The notes under the pieces: generated by a model | Databases searched by the model: none | Seen by the model: only the letters and a program-made list of their open reading frames with translations | Told to the model about the DNA's origin: nothing | In this document: one piece after another, positions 1 to 11,098 of the stretch | Numbering within the stretch: the stretch's first letter is position 1 | Layout: each line of letters opens with the position of its first letter | Assembly: GCA_963921825.1 (NCBI GenBank) | Contig: OY997591.1 | Location: forward strand, 35,113,825 to 35,177,824 | Direction: 5' to 3' | Length of the DNA stretch: 64,000 nucleotides | DNA from: Erodium maritimum | Taxonomy: Eukaryota; Streptophyta; Magnoliopsida; Geraniales; Geraniaceae | Position numbers and translations under genes: made by a program

Positions 1-1108
1 AGTTACTATTGGTGTGTCTTGGGAGGCCGTGAGTGCCCGTGGGGTTGTTGAGCCCGTGAGTTACTGTTGGTGTGTCTTGGGAGGCCGTGAGTGCACGTGG
101 GGTTGTTGAGCCCGTGCTTTCTTGTTGGTGTCTTGGGTGGCCATGAGTGCCTATGGAGTGTTGAACCTGTGTTGTTGTTGTTTGTTGAACTTTTCTTGTG
201 ATTGTGATTGTGTTTGCCCGAGGTTCGTGACCCGACTTTGTGTCGGGAAGTGGTGTGGAAACTTGGTTGGCTTACGAGTTCGAGTCTCGGTAAGTTCCGA
301 GCGTTCTTTATCTAGCCTGACCCGAGTTCGAGTCTCGGCAGGTTGTGAGCGTTTTTAGGCGATGAGAGGGCAGCTCCCCTTCCGACTAGCTATCGGAAAA
401 GTAGCTCGGTTTATCGCCAACAGGTCGACCGCCTGGAGCCTGACAGGGATCGGCAAAGCGCGTAGGGCAGGCTCGAGCCCAGCCGGTTAGCAACCAACAC
501 TAATCAGCTGACAGGAATGCGATACTTTGTGATCTTGTCTGGTATGCGATCCTTTGTGATCTTGTTTGGTGTGCGATCCTTTGTGATCTTGGGTGTTGCG
601 TGGTTGTCTGTCGTGTCTTTGGAGGAGGTCGTCAATCTTTGTGTCAGGTCTACATTACGAGTCCGAGTGTTGAGTCGGTTGAGGAAAGTATCAGTGTGTG
701 GGTGTCAGTCGGGTTACTTGAGTTTGGGGACAGTGATCCCCGGTGTTGAGTTGGTTGTTGGTGGTACCGGCATTGTTTGCTAAGTATGCCGTAGTTAGTC
801 TGTTATCCGTGGTGGTGAGCGAATGCTCACCCCTAGATGCTTTTCCTACAGGTACCGATCGCAGGTTGGACTAGGTGAGCTTCTGAAGCTTGAAGAGCTA
901 GGAGCGGGATTCTGGGTTTACTTTGAGTCTAGCGACGTATACCTTGCTTTTTGTCCATTTGTTGGGACGTACCTTTAAGTTGTAAATGTTTAACTGATTA
1001 TTTTTGATGAACAAATGGCGATTTTAAAGTGATTTATGTAAAAGGCTTCAAAATGTTTTATTGTTTTAAATGTTCGCGTCCCTAGTTCGGTTTTACTGAA
1101 ATTGGGGC
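1..1108 (+). repeat. 5' LTR of element A (3' part only)
   Basis: It matches about 5465-6548 of the 3' LTR. It holds two copies of a 58-bp minisatellite unit at 1-120, tandem GATCCTTTGTGATCTTG units at 517-592, and the conserved block with a GTGAGCG/TGCTCAC hairpin followed by TTTTCCTACAG ending at 851. The terminal GTGACA expected after ATTGGGGC at 1101-1108 is missing, and the primer binding site is not recognisable downstream. Confidence 0.85.
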
Positions 1109-1850
1109 ACGGCCCGGCCCAGTTTCTGGCCTGTTCCAGCCAGCTACTTTCAAAAAAAGGGGGTTTTGTTGTTTCGTTGTGCAGTTTGAGTGTTGGCTTT
1201 GCGTGGCGGTGTTCACGGTTGTGTTGGTTGTAGAGGTCGTAAGTTCGGTGTTAAGGGATGAGGTCTTGGGTTCGAGACTCATCAATAACCTGCGGTAGTG
1301 ATGCAGCGCCTCGGCGTGAGAGTCTCACAACGGAGAGGGGCTAGGGTTGGTGCGCTGCTGTGCCTTACGAACTAGGTTTCCCTATGTGAACGGGTGTTCG
1401 AGGTTTCCCTCGCGTGAACGGGTGGGTTGAGGTTTCCTTCACGTGAGTGGGTTATTTGAGGTTTCCTTATGTGATCGGGTTATTGGGGGTATTGATAGTG
1501 TGAGCAATAGTGTTTGCTTAGTTGAGGACGTGGTTCCCGTGTCGAGGTTTATCTTACATGAGCGAGTACTTGAGGTGTTCATAGCGTGAGCAGTGTGACG
1601 TTTGACATCAGGTTTTGAGGTAGTGGTTGCCCTGGTTAGATCGGTAAGTCTTTAGTGCGTTACTAGTATGCCATAATCGAACGGGTGTCCGTGGAGGTGA
1701 GCATAACGCTCATCCCCTTTACTACTTTTCCCGCAAGGGACGAGTAGCGAACACTGGTTTGGTTGCGGAAAGTTATAAGTAAATGCATAGAGGACCGTGT
1801 GAGGGTTGCACTAGACCTTACCGGGGTGACTAATGGAGTGGGTGTTCGGT
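1109..1850 (+). other. Leader region of element A, non-coding
   Basis: There is no plausible coding sequence and no TGGTATCAGAGC primer binding site. It holds a short minisatellite (1371-1487). At about 1630-1745 it has a diverged copy of the LTR block otherwise found near 780-860: CCGTGGAGGTGAGCATAACG, then a CT-rich stretch. The region may derive partly from another LTR of the family. Confidence 0.5.
1371..1487 (+). repeat. Minisatellite, about 29-bp unit x 4
   Basis: Four consecutive units begin with AGGTTTCC and contain a GTGAACGGG-like core: AGGTTTCCCTATGTGAACGG, then CGCGTGAACGGG, CACGTGAGTGGG and ATGTGATCGGG versions. The units differ by several bases each, so the array is old. Confidence 0.7.
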
Positions 1851-1879
1851 CTCCGATTTGGGCATCAGTTTTATTGGAT

Positions 1880-3455
1880 GCCGGGATGTCACACTCGTTT
1901 GTTCATCGAGTTGTGCTGAGAGGTTGGGGCTGAGTTTAGAGCCATTGAGTCCACCCCTGCGTATGGACACGCCGGTTGGTGGTGGGTGGTGTTGACTAGG
2001 GTCTGTCGTGCCTGCGGAGTTGGAGAAGCGAACCGATACAGGAGGTTCGAGAGAGGGCTTAAGAGCCCTGATGCTGGATCGAGTCCTCACCCCGAGGATT
2101 CGGGTATGTTCGGAGTTGGTAAGCACGATAACGGTAGAGGAGCGAGGTCTTAGAGAGACCGCGAGGTTCCGTGAAGTTCGGCAGCGACTGAGCTGGTGCG
2201 TGTGTCCATGGGAAGGATACTTACGGAATGACAACCTTTAACGTAATCTTGGGAATGGATTGGCTATCGAAGTGCCGAGCCAATATCGACTGTTATTGGC
2301 GACGAGCGAATTCAGGTGTTCTCGGAGTCATAAGAGCTTTAAGTACACCTCTTCCCAACGAGACCTGAATACGCGCCAGCGGCGATGGATGGGACTACTC
2401 GAGGAGTACGACTTTGAGCTACACTACCATCCGGGTAAGGCAAACGTGGTTGCCGACGCCCTGAGTAAGAAGTCGGTCCCGAGTCTTGCTAGCATATCAG
2501 TCCGAGAGTGGGACATGATATGGGAACTGGGCACGCTCGGGTTGGAGCTAGAAGAGGTTACTGGCGGCGTGGCCATGTACTTCTTGGTGACTCAGTCCAC
2601 CCGGCTTGGCCGGGGGATAAAGGCCGCAGTCAGTGGATGTCGAGACGATGGAGATCCAGGAGACAGTTGCCGGCGATGTTGAAGCCGAGGGCTGGGATCG
2701 TCGTGCTAATTGGGAGTTACGGTATCGTGGAGGTTTGTAGCGGAGCGGGATGCGGAGAGCGGTTGCGGAGTTAGTATCGCGGTGCCTCACTTGTCAAAAG
2801 GTGAGAGCCGAACAACAGCGTCCCGCTGGATTAGTGCAGCCACTACCGGTTGGACAGTGGAAATGGGGGCACGTCACGATGGGTGTCATGAGCGGTTAGC
2901 CGAGTTCGCCTACAACAACAGCTTTCAGGCCAGTATCATGATGGCACCGTTCGAAGCGTTGTATGGTAGGCCGGGTCGATCGCCCGTGTGCTGGGCAGAA
3001 GTGAGGAATAAGAGTTTACTGGGTCTAGAATGGGACCGAGAGACGGCTGAGTCGGTCGTGCCGAAGCATGAGCGGTTGAAGACCGCGCAGAGTCAGCAGG
3101 AGCTATGCTGACAGACGGCGCCGACCTCTCGAGTCAGCAGTCGGGGGTCATGTATCCCTAGAGTTGAGTCCGAAGGGTGGACTGGTGCGTTTCAACTGCG
3201 GCGGAGGCGTGTTAGCCCCGCGGTGTATCGGGCCTTTCGAGGTCTTGAGTACGTCTTTGAGTGGGCGGATGTCGAGGTAACGGGTGATGTCCCGTATAAG
3301 GAGAAACCGATGTGGGAAAGGGATTCACGAGAGCAGGTCCTGCGCGGAAGGGTTATCTGCTTAGAGCTGGTGTTGTGGCGACACCACGAGGCCGAGTCGA
3401 CTTGGGAACGTGAGGACGAGGTTCGCGCGAAGTACCCCGACCGGTTCGACTCCTG
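1880..3455 (+). pseudogene. Gypsy pol remnant: PR, RNase H, IN ends, chromodomain; RT and IN core deleted
   Basis: The protease remnant (about 1885-2300) matches I's protease, including ILGMDWLS. At about 2307 it jumps straight to the RNase H end (HKSFKYTSSQRDLN, then [11 protein letters not shown] at about 2430-2470), so all of RT is missing. Short parts of the integrase zinc region (about 2770-2880) follow. Next, at about 2890, comes [13 protein letters not shown], so the DDE core is also missing. Another deletion near 3245 removes the GPF/Y region before a chromodomain-like end ([16 protein letters not shown], up to 3455). Frameshifts and stops break what is left. Compared with I, the missing blocks are about 1.3 kb (RT), about 0.36 kb (IN core) and about 0.12 kb. 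No product is expected. Confidence 0.85.
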
Positions 3456-3490
3456 AAGTACGTTGTTTTAAATTTCGCAGACGAAATTCC

Positions 3491-3506
3491 TCTAAGGGGG
3501 GTAGAT
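3491..3506 (+). promoter_or_regulatory. Polypurine tract of element A
   Basis: TCTAAGGGGGGTAGAT lies directly before the LTR start TGTAATAACC. The same motif, with TTTAAGG, precedes the 3' LTR of element I. It primes plus-strand DNA synthesis in this family. Confidence 0.85.
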
Positions 3507-3917
3507 TGTAATAACCACTCCCGGTCAACGCCAGTCAAATCTGCAAAAAATAGGAAAATTTTAAAAAATTCAGCAGACACTTGATTGAACCTAAATTTGA
3601 CCCCGAGGGTCATACCGGACTTAAGTTGACCCGATATTGACCAAAGTGAGTTCCAGGGGACTCAGGGCAACTTTCTGTTCAGTTTGGGAAATGTTGACTT
3701 TTCGCTGGAAAAGTCAACCGAGCGACGTTTTGGTCCATTCGAGGACCTTTTTGGATCCAAAAAGCTTAGCCGTCGTCGCAGCGGTCTTAGTTGAGCCGTT
3801 TCCTTGTAGCCCGCAAAGTTTCATAATTTCTTGGAAAAAGTGCCTGTTCGGGGCCCGAAACGTCCGATTTTCGCGAATCTGATTGGAAAATGTCTAGTGG
3901 ATATTTTCCAAAAAGGT

Positions 3918-3951
3918 GTGGGACCCACCTTGCCACTTGTCAAACAAGTGG
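3918..3951 (+). promoter_or_regulatory. Conserved GTGGGACCCAC site plus E-box hairpin in LTR U3
   Basis: GTGGGACCCAC (3918-3928) contains GGACCCAC, which fits the plant TCP consensus GGNCCCAC. Directly after it, CCACTTGT-caa-ACAAGTGG (3933-3951) is a perfect 8-bp inverted repeat holding two E-box-like CACTTG/CAAGTG cores. Similar arrangements sit at the same place in LTRs C, D, E and H. A role in transcription is inferred from position and conservation only. Confidence 0.45.
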
Positions 3952-5173
3952 TGGTGTTAGGTTTTTGGGGGGAAAAGGAGAGAAGACTACAAGGGGGGTC
4001 GGCCACACCTAAAACAAAAAGGAAAAAAAATAGAAAAAAGAGGAAAGAAGTTCGAGAGAGAAGGAGAAGGAGAAGAAGAGAGAATCTAGGGTTTGGGGTC
4101 ACTATTCACGTCATCTAACCCTTGGATTCAAAGTTCGAAGATTCAAGCTCACCTCGTCTTCCTCTACGTTTTGGAGACATTTTGGGGTGAAGGGGGACGT
4201 TTTTCGGTGACCGGGAGCTCGGGAGGAGCTCCGGCCACCATGTGGGGTGGCTGGCCGGAGCTAGGGCCGGCCACCACCATGGTGGGCCGGGCCCCAAATA
4301 GCCCTAGCCACCCACGGCCAAGCTTGGCCGGGTGGGGCCCACGTGCTCGGGTGATCGGGTTTTGTGTTCGGTTGGTTTAGAACGTTCCCCGGATCATTTA
4401 TCCACAACCGGATCGAAGTTTGGAATTAAATTGGAAAATTTGTAATTAACGGGTTTTAGAAACTTGAAACGCAAATTAAATGACTCGGAAGTCGGAATTC
4501 GATTCCGTCGAGTGCCTAGGAACCCTTGAGTTATTCTAAGACCGTAGAAACGAAAACGGGAATTTTCGGAGCCCCGGAAGGGCGTTTCCAAAACCCGGGC
4601 AGATTTGCCGTATCGGGCGAACTGGGCTTTTCCGGGTCCAATATTGACAATGTCGAGTAATTGGGGAGTTTGGGAGTGATCGCCATTGTCGGGGTTACTT
4701 TTGGGCGTCGGGTTTTAATAAATTCAGTTTATGCCTGGAAGCTTAAAAGAGTTTAAAATTGTGTTCTTTTAGATCGTGCTGCGGACAGAGGAAAGGGAAA
4801 GATAGGCGAGTGACCGAGATCACGCCGGAGCTTAATTGTGCACTTTAGGAGAAAGCGTACGAGGTAGGGAAAAGTAGCCGGATCTCGGCCCTGACTAGGG
4901 AAAGTTAACAGTAGAAATGCATGTGACACTGGAGTGTCGTGGGTTAAGTAGGTTTCTCGAATATTAGAAAGGTAGGCGATACCGGGTAGTGTCGTATGAT
5001 TCAGGAAATTATCGAACATTATAATTGCATGTGACGCTTAGTAGTGTCGTAGGAGCAGAGAACTTATCGATATTAGAAGTACTGGAGGCATATGACCATG
5101 CCCGGAGGTTGATTGTGAAACTGTTGATATTAGAACTGTTGGAGGCATTCGTTATGCCCGGAGGTTATTTGTG

Positions 5174-5470
5174 TAAATCGTGTCTTGGGTGGTCATGAGA
5201 GCCCGTGTTACTGTTGTGTCTTGGGTGGCCATGAGAGCCCGTGTTACTGTTGTGTCTTGGGTGGCCATGAGAGCCCATGTTACTGTTGTGTCTTGGGTGG
5301 CCATGCGAGCCCGTGTTACTGTTGTGTCTTGGGTGGCCATGAGAGCCCGTGTTACTGTTGTGTCTTGGGTGGCCATGAGAGCCCGTGTTACTGTTGTGTC
5401 TTGGGTGGCCATGAGAGCCCGTGTTACTGTTGTGTCTTGGGTGGCCATGAGAGCCCGTGTTTTACTGTTG
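5174..5470 (+). repeat. 36-bp minisatellite, about 8 copies
   Basis: The unit is GTGTCTTGGGTGGCCATGAG followed by AGCCCGTGTTACTGTT, 36 bp in total, repeated about eight times with very few differences. It continues into longer 58-bp variants to about 5640. As 36 is divisible by three, several frames stay open on both strands; I treat these as non-coding. The same repeat family occurs in all the gypsy LTRs here, but the homogeneous 36-bp expansion is special to this copy. Confidence 0.9.
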
Positions 5471-6556
5471 GTGTGTTTTGGGTAGCCGTGAGAGCCCGTG
5501 GGGTTGTTGAGCCCGCGACTTACTGTTGGTGTGTCTTTGGAGGCCGTGAGTGCCCGTGGGGTTGTTGAGCCCGTGAGTTACTGTTGGTGTGTCTTGGGAG
5601 GCCGTGAGTGCCCGTGGGGTGGTTGAGTCCGTGCTTTACTGTTGGTGTCTTGGGTGGCCATGAGTGCCTGTGGAGTGTTGAACCTGTGTTGTTGCTGTTT
5701 GTTGAACTTTGCTTGTGATTGTGATTGTGTTTGCCCGAGGTTCGTGACCCGACTTTGTGTCGGGAAGTGGTGTGGAAACTTGGCGAGCGTTCTTTGTCTA
5801 GCCTGACCCGAGTTCGAGTCTCAGTAGGTTGTGAGCGTTTTTAGGCGATGAGAGGGCAGCTCCCCTTCCGATTAGCTATCGGAAAAGTAACTCGGTTTAT
5901 TGCCAACAGGTCGACCGCCCGGAGCCTGACAGGGATCGGAAAAGCGCGTGGGGCATGCTCGAGCCCAGCCGGTTAGCATCCAGCACTGAGCAGCTGACAC
6001 GAATGCGATCCTTTGTGATCTTGTCTGGTATGCGATCCTTTGTGATCTTGTTTGGTGTGCGATCCTTTGTGATCTTGGGTGTTGCGTGGTTGTCTGTCGT
6101 GTCTCCGAGTGTTGAGTCGGTTGAGGAAAGTATTAGTGTGTGGGTGTCAGTCGGGTTACTTGAGTTTGGGGACAGTGATCCCCGGTGTTGAGTTGGTTGT
6201 TGTTGTTACCGGCATTGTCTGCTAAGTATGCCGTAGTCAGTCTGTTATCCGTGGTGGTGAGCGAACACTCACCCCTAGCTGCTTTTCCTACAGGTACCGA
6301 TCGCAGGTTGGACTAGGTGATCTTCTGAAGCTTGAAGAGCTAGGAGCGGGATTCTGGGTTTACTTTGAGTCTAGCGACGTATACCTTGCTTTTTGTCCAT
6401 TTGTTGGGACGTACCTTTAAGTTGTAAATATTTAAATGATTATTTTTGATGAACAAATGGCGATTTTAAAGTGATTTATGTAAAAGGCTTCAAAATGTTT
6501 TATTGTTTTAAATGTTCGCGTCCCTAGTTCGGTTTTATTGAAATTGGGGCGTGACA

Positions 6557-7231
6557 ATGGGTATTGTGGTGAGTTTGGTAAGGAGTCATTATTTTCTGGT
6601 TTTTTAAGTTTGGTATGGGGGTTAATTAAGTTGTTCTCTTGCTGTGGTGAGTGGGTAGGACATTTTAGCTTGAGTGTTTTGTTTGCTTGGTACTGTTCTA
6701 TATTGCTTCAGTATTGTAGGTGATTTTGGAGGTGTTGGGGATTTTTGGGGCTTTTATGAATGTTGTTGCTACAGATTGCTACAGCTTGATGGGTACTAAC
6801 CTTTATTACTAAGGTTATGTCTTTTGTTGAGAGTGTTTTTGTTGCTGCAGAAGTTGGTTGCTGTTAAGGAGGGTGTTTGGGGAGGGTTCTTAATGCTGCT
6901 GATGTTCAAGGACCACAAAGTTCGTTTTAAATTGTATAATTGGTATGGGTTAGTTACTTGATTAGGGGGGGGGGAGTTTATCAGGTTAATCTTTGCCGGA
7001 TAATGCTGAAGTGTTGGAATGCTTTATTGGTGTCGGGGTTTCATTTAAGATTTGGTTGCTTTTCTTGGGGCGCAAGTAATTTTTGGCCCTCTAGTTTCTT
7101 GTATTAGGGGTTCACTGTAAGGGTAGTGGGGATTATCTTGCATCCTATTTGTGGCTGGTTTCATCCGAGGGCAAGATTTTAATTCGAAAACTTGGTTTAT
7201 AAAATTAAAAACTGCTGATCAAATAAAAAAA
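6557..7231 (+). other. Unassigned T/G-rich stretch, possibly a LINE 3' UTR
   Basis: There is no convincing open frame. On the + strand it is T- and G-rich like plant L1 3' UTRs, and it ends with TTGGTTTATAAAATTAAAAA and a short A-run (7223-7231), which would suit the 3' tail of a + strand LINE. This is only a compositional resemblance. Confidence 0.25.
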
Positions 7232-9259
7232 ATAGAACCTCAACAACAATCAGAGGAGAGAATCATTCCACAGATCAATTGGACACTTGCCAAAATAATT
7301 GTGTCCCACTCTAGTACCCACAAACACAATAAAACCAGTAGTACTAGGTTTGAACCCCAAATAAAACACACTCCACCTACAGCCATAACTACCCACACAC
7401 CAACATCCTAATCCACAGATTGGAAAACCCACACACAAATCATATTTTAAGCAAACAGAGTAGTAACTGAGAGGAGACCTTACCAAACTCACATAGTACC
7501 CAATCCCACACACAACCCATCCCAAAACCCCAAACCCTAGAGCTTACAATCAAAGCAACCAGAGCAGATCAGATAGGAGATTCCTTGGCACTCAAGCAAC
7601 CAGAGAACCACCAAAGAAACCAAATCATAACTTTGACTATGCCTGAATCTCCTTGCAATGATCTTAGATCAATGCCTACCCCTAAAGACGCATGATCTAG
7701 GAAAGGTCATCCAAGAATTAAAAGAGAAGAACATCCCATCAACTTTAAATTTGGCCCATTCCCAGCTATATGATTTACTTTGGATTTTCTGAAAAATTTC
7801 TTCTACTGAGAGTATGTGATTCTCAAATACAACATCATTTCGTGCCAACCAAATCTGCCAACAAACAATCTGAACAATATTTCTCCAAACTGGTTTGCAA
7901 TTTGCAGGAACTAATCCAGCCCAAGAAGAGAAAAGTAGCTTTGGAGTTTTTGGAATTGCAGTAGAGAGCCCCCACCAATTGAAAATAAGATACCACACCC
8001 TCCAAGATCTAGGACAATGTAGTAATGTATGTGGACCATCTTAAAGATCATTTTTACAGACAGGACATGCAATTCCTTGTAAAGATAATTGCACCCCTTG
8101 ACTCCAGGAAGCAGTTAGTTGGTATAACTTCCAAACATGCTAACCAACAAAATGCAGTTATTTTTTGAGGACTACCTGGGATCCAAAGAGCTTTTTTCCA
8201 GCTAGCATTGATTGAAGGAGCTAAGACATGGTTATCTAATAGTGCATATAACCTTTTGACAAAGAATCCTTTTGGATCAACTATCAAACTGATAAATCTG
8301 CAGATTGTGATAGTGATATTACATTGATAATTTATTGCAAGATGATCCAATCAGATTCAGCTCTTCCTCTAGGTACTGATATGAAATTTAGATTACACTC
8401 TTCAAGAGAAAATGCTTCTGCAACTAAAATCTTCTTGGAAAGAGATAAATTATACAACCTGGGGAAGAGGAATTTGAATGGAACTTCTCCCCACCAAATG
8501 TCTGACCAGAAGTGAGTCCTTTCCCCACTACCAAGCTTCCAAGATAAAACTTTGATTCTAAAGAGATCAACAAAAGCAGGGTCAGCCTTTAGAGCTAGGA
8601 TATGGCTCATGAAACTAGTGCTTCTTATTTTTGGAAATATAGAGAGATCCCATTCTGATAATGACCAGCCAAACTTGCTGCATATCACCCTCTTCCATAG
8701 AGAATTGTTATCAAGAGCAAATCTCCACCACCATTTTGAAAGGAGGGCTACATTCATCTTTGCTAAATATTTAATGCCAAATCCTCCCTCCTTTTTAGAT
8801 TTACAGACCTTACCCCACCTGACTTTGCAAAAAGTTCTTGTAGTAGAGCTACCATGCCACAAAAATATCCTTTGCCAAGATTCCATAGATTTGATAACTC
8901 CCTTTGGAGCTTTGATTATTAAAAAGAAATACAAAGGAAGAGCACTCAAGATAGAGTTGATAAGAGTGATTATACCTCCCAGAGACAAGAGTTTGGCTTG
9001 CCAAAGACCAAGAGCCAATTTGAATTTGTTAACTATTGGATCCCAAGTAGAAATTCTTTTTCGATTTTCTCCTAGGGGAAAGCCAAGATAAGTTGTTGGA
9101 CAGCTCCCTCCTATACAATCTAGGATGCCCAATAGTGATATTTTCTCCTCATCCTCCACATTTAGACGTATTGCAGCAGACTTGTCATAATTCACTGTTA
9201 GTCTAGCTGATAATTTGAACATATATAAAGCAAAATTGAGACACAAGGCACTGTGTTCT
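7232..9259 (-). pseudogene. LINE 1 ORF2 C-terminal half (RT end and zf-RVT region) plus 3' UTR
   Basis: Reading leftwards from 9259, the translation shows the post-YADD part of a plant L1 reverse transcriptase: LSARLTVNYDKSAA, TTYLGFPLG, LLSLGGIITLINSILSALP, CKSKKEGGFGIKYLAKMN, down to about 8332. After stops and shifts there is a zf-RVT-like end at 7669-7998 (IWLARNDVVFEN). 7232-7668 is T/G-rich in the LINE sense and has no coding pattern; it is probably the 3' UTR. No terminal poly(A) is recognisable. The fragment continues at 17722 after copia element B. An open frame that begins in the B LTR (9384) and runs into this region is accidental. Confidence 0.85.
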
Positions 9260-10947
9260 TGTTGGGTCTCGAGGTAAGGTTGGAGATGAACCAACTCGCA
9301 GCGGAAAATCAATGAAAACCAAGAGACAATTAGAACCATGAAACAACTAACAAAGAATGGATTAACAAGAGAAAAATTCAGCACTAGTTCTTACCAAAAC
9401 AAGAACACCGGTTAACGAATGATTGGCTTGAGTCTCCAAGACGCCTACGTATCCACATGGGAATCAAAGCCACTTAGTTCTTCTCTTTGAGGACTCAAGA
9501 ACACAAAAATGGAGGAGGAAACTAGCCAAACCCGAAATGGCCATGGAAGAGGGAGAGAAAATGTGTTTCCTATTCTTGTCTTGTCTTTGTTATGTTGAAA
9601 AAAGATGACTTAAACATAACAAAACCCATACTTGTCCAACTAAAGGCATGGGACAAGTATGGTGTCAAGTAAGGTGTAAATAGGACAAAGTATGGCAAGA
9701 CAAGATTGTGTTAGGTGGTGAATCACCAACACCTTAATCCTTGTCTTGCTTACTTAGTACTAATTAATCAAGACTTGATTAATTAGTTCCATGGGCCTTG
9801 GTTGCATGGGCCTTTCATGGGCCTCTTGGAACATGGCCCGTGACCATTTCCAACGAGGTCCCGTGATTCGCTCATCGCCTCCATGCCTTCCATACCGGAA
9901 ATGTCCAACATTATCCGACGCGATCAATCCCAAGACTCCAAGCCTTATCTCGATCCGTAAAGTCCTATTCACTTACGGGCACATGACCCAAAACCCAGTT
10001 TTGGTCATGTCCCGAGACAACTCCCTTTTGGCCATTCTCCATAAATGTGTCAATGAGTTTCATCCTCCGGTGTGACCCTTAGGTTTATGCATGTCAATAG
10101 ATCAACGTAAAATCCCATTTTACTTGATCCTATTTAAGTGGCAACTAACGAGACTTTAGTATTGCCTGACACTACATAACGAATCGACCCTGTCGATTCT
10201 AACCTTTCCGTCGTCCCTGTCATTATCCTTTTATCTCCGATATCCTGATTGAGATAAGGCATAGAGCCGTCATCCTTATTATTCTCAATCACCGTTCCTT
10301 GATATGTGAGATGACTGAAGATATGATACCCAGTATCATGTGCATGGCCATGCTATTCTTCCAGTCACTCTCGATCAAGCGGCCGAGAACCGATATCTTT
10401 CCCATACCTTAGTATGAGGGATAAATCCCTTAGCCGCCTTTCGTGTCACTCATGTAGCCCGTCCCCAAGCCAATCCTGGCCGTTATGGAAGCCCTGTTAC
10501 GGACAACGTTAGGCTCAGGTCAAACTCAGTTGTTGACTACATAGCGATCACAAAGACTCCTTGGTCTAAGGATACATGACAAGCTACGACACTGAATATG
10601 TTCATGACTTAATCTATGGCACATATTCAGGGCGGGTCGTCCAATATCATGTCCCACATGATATCTATGATCAGACTCAGAAATCCCATTCCAATGACTA
10701 ACAGAACGTAAGCCATAAAGAGCCATCTTTCATACTAGTCGCTTCTAGTGAAGCTTTGTTGACTAGGGACCCATCGAGTGTGATCTATCTCGATCTATGG
10801 TTCTATTCGCATGGTGGGCATAGATCAGAGCACACATCGATATATTACTCCAACACATAAGTAATATAAAGCCGCTTTAATTTTATTGCTAACGATGATA
10901 TATACATTTGGACATTTAGGATTGAACTACGGGCACTAAGACTAACA
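9260..10947 (-). repeat. 3' LTR of copia B
   Basis: It pairs with 16034-17721. It contains several perfect short inverted repeats, for example GAATCGAC-cct-GTCGATTC near 10182, ATGATA-cccag-TATCAT near 10325 and ATATCATGT-ccc-ACATGATAT near 10645. Short open frames within it (such as 9791-10075) recur identically in every LTR copy and are not genes. Confidence 0.95.
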
Positions 10948-10965
10948 ATCTCCCACTTGCCCTAG
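10948..10965 (-). promoter_or_regulatory. Polypurine tract of copia B
   Basis: On the - strand it reads CTAGGGCAAGTGGGAGAT, directly before the 3' LTR. The identical tract is at 30423-30440 in copia F. Confidence 0.85.
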
Positions 10966-11098
10966 TTCCAATCTAAACTCCTATATGTCCCCATCGACTT
11001 TACATGTCTAACATGTTCAGGCAGTGACACTGCCTTAGTCAACGAGTTGGCTATGTTATCATCTGTTGCAATATCGGTTATCTTCACTTCACCTCAGT

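Larger units (their letters stand above)
1..6556 (+). mobile_element. Ty3/gypsy element A, internally deleted, left end off-window
   Basis: The order is LTR tail, short internal region, polypurine tract, complete LTR, all on the + strand. The 1-1108 segment matches the last 1.1 kb of the LTR at 3507-6556, so the two are the LTR pair of one element. The internal region is only about 2.4 kb, against 5.5 kb in element I, and its pol remnants align with I's pol with large blocks missing. It cannot make RT or an integrase core, so it could only have moved with proteins supplied by another element. The 5' and 3' LTRs differ by indels (a stretch near 264-300 and another near 618-662 are absent from the 3' copy), so it is not a recent insertion. 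The target duplication cannot be tested because the left end is outside the window. Confidence 0.85.
3507..6556 (+). repeat. 3' LTR of element A (3050 bp)
   Basis: It starts TGTAATAACCACTCCCGG and ends GGGGCGTGACA. From left to right it has a conserved U3, a TCP-type site and hairpin (3918-3951), a purine-rich stretch ending in CTAGGGTTT (about 4020-4095), and a putative acceptor TTTTAG|ATCGTG (4772|4773). Then come the GTAGGGAAAAGTAGCC block (4864), a hairpin repeat zone (4915-5160), a 36-bp minisatellite (5174-5470), and a second putative acceptor TTTTCCTACAG ending at 6293. The equivalent of the first splice donor (CTACG|GTRAG) is deleted here, at about 4166, compared with the sibling LTRs. 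Confidence 0.9.

Noticed and set aside
3821-4118. Lysine/arginine-rich or serine/leucine-rich frames near 3821-4118 and 46252-46446
   Set aside because: They reflect the GA-rich (or CT-rich) leader stretch of the LTR, not a protein.
5152-5568. Three overlapping frames of 98-127 aa on both strands with perfect 12-residue repeats
   Set aside because: They come from a 36-bp minisatellite whose unit is a multiple of three. There is no start context, no conserved protein and no counterpart in the other LTRs, so I do not call a gene.
8332-9384. 350-aa frame on the - strand that seems to fuse a membrane-like N terminus to a reverse transcriptase
   Set aside because: The first 42 codons are copia B LTR (9260-9384) and the rest is LINE 1. 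It is an accident of the insertion site; the same N-terminal residues occur in every B/F LTR.
9791-10726. Repeated small frames of 66, 70 and 94 aa, recurring near 16565, 17300, 23890, 24541, 30662 and 31313
   Set aside because: They are copies of the same LTR segment, overlap on opposite strands and have no coding signature beyond shared ancestry.
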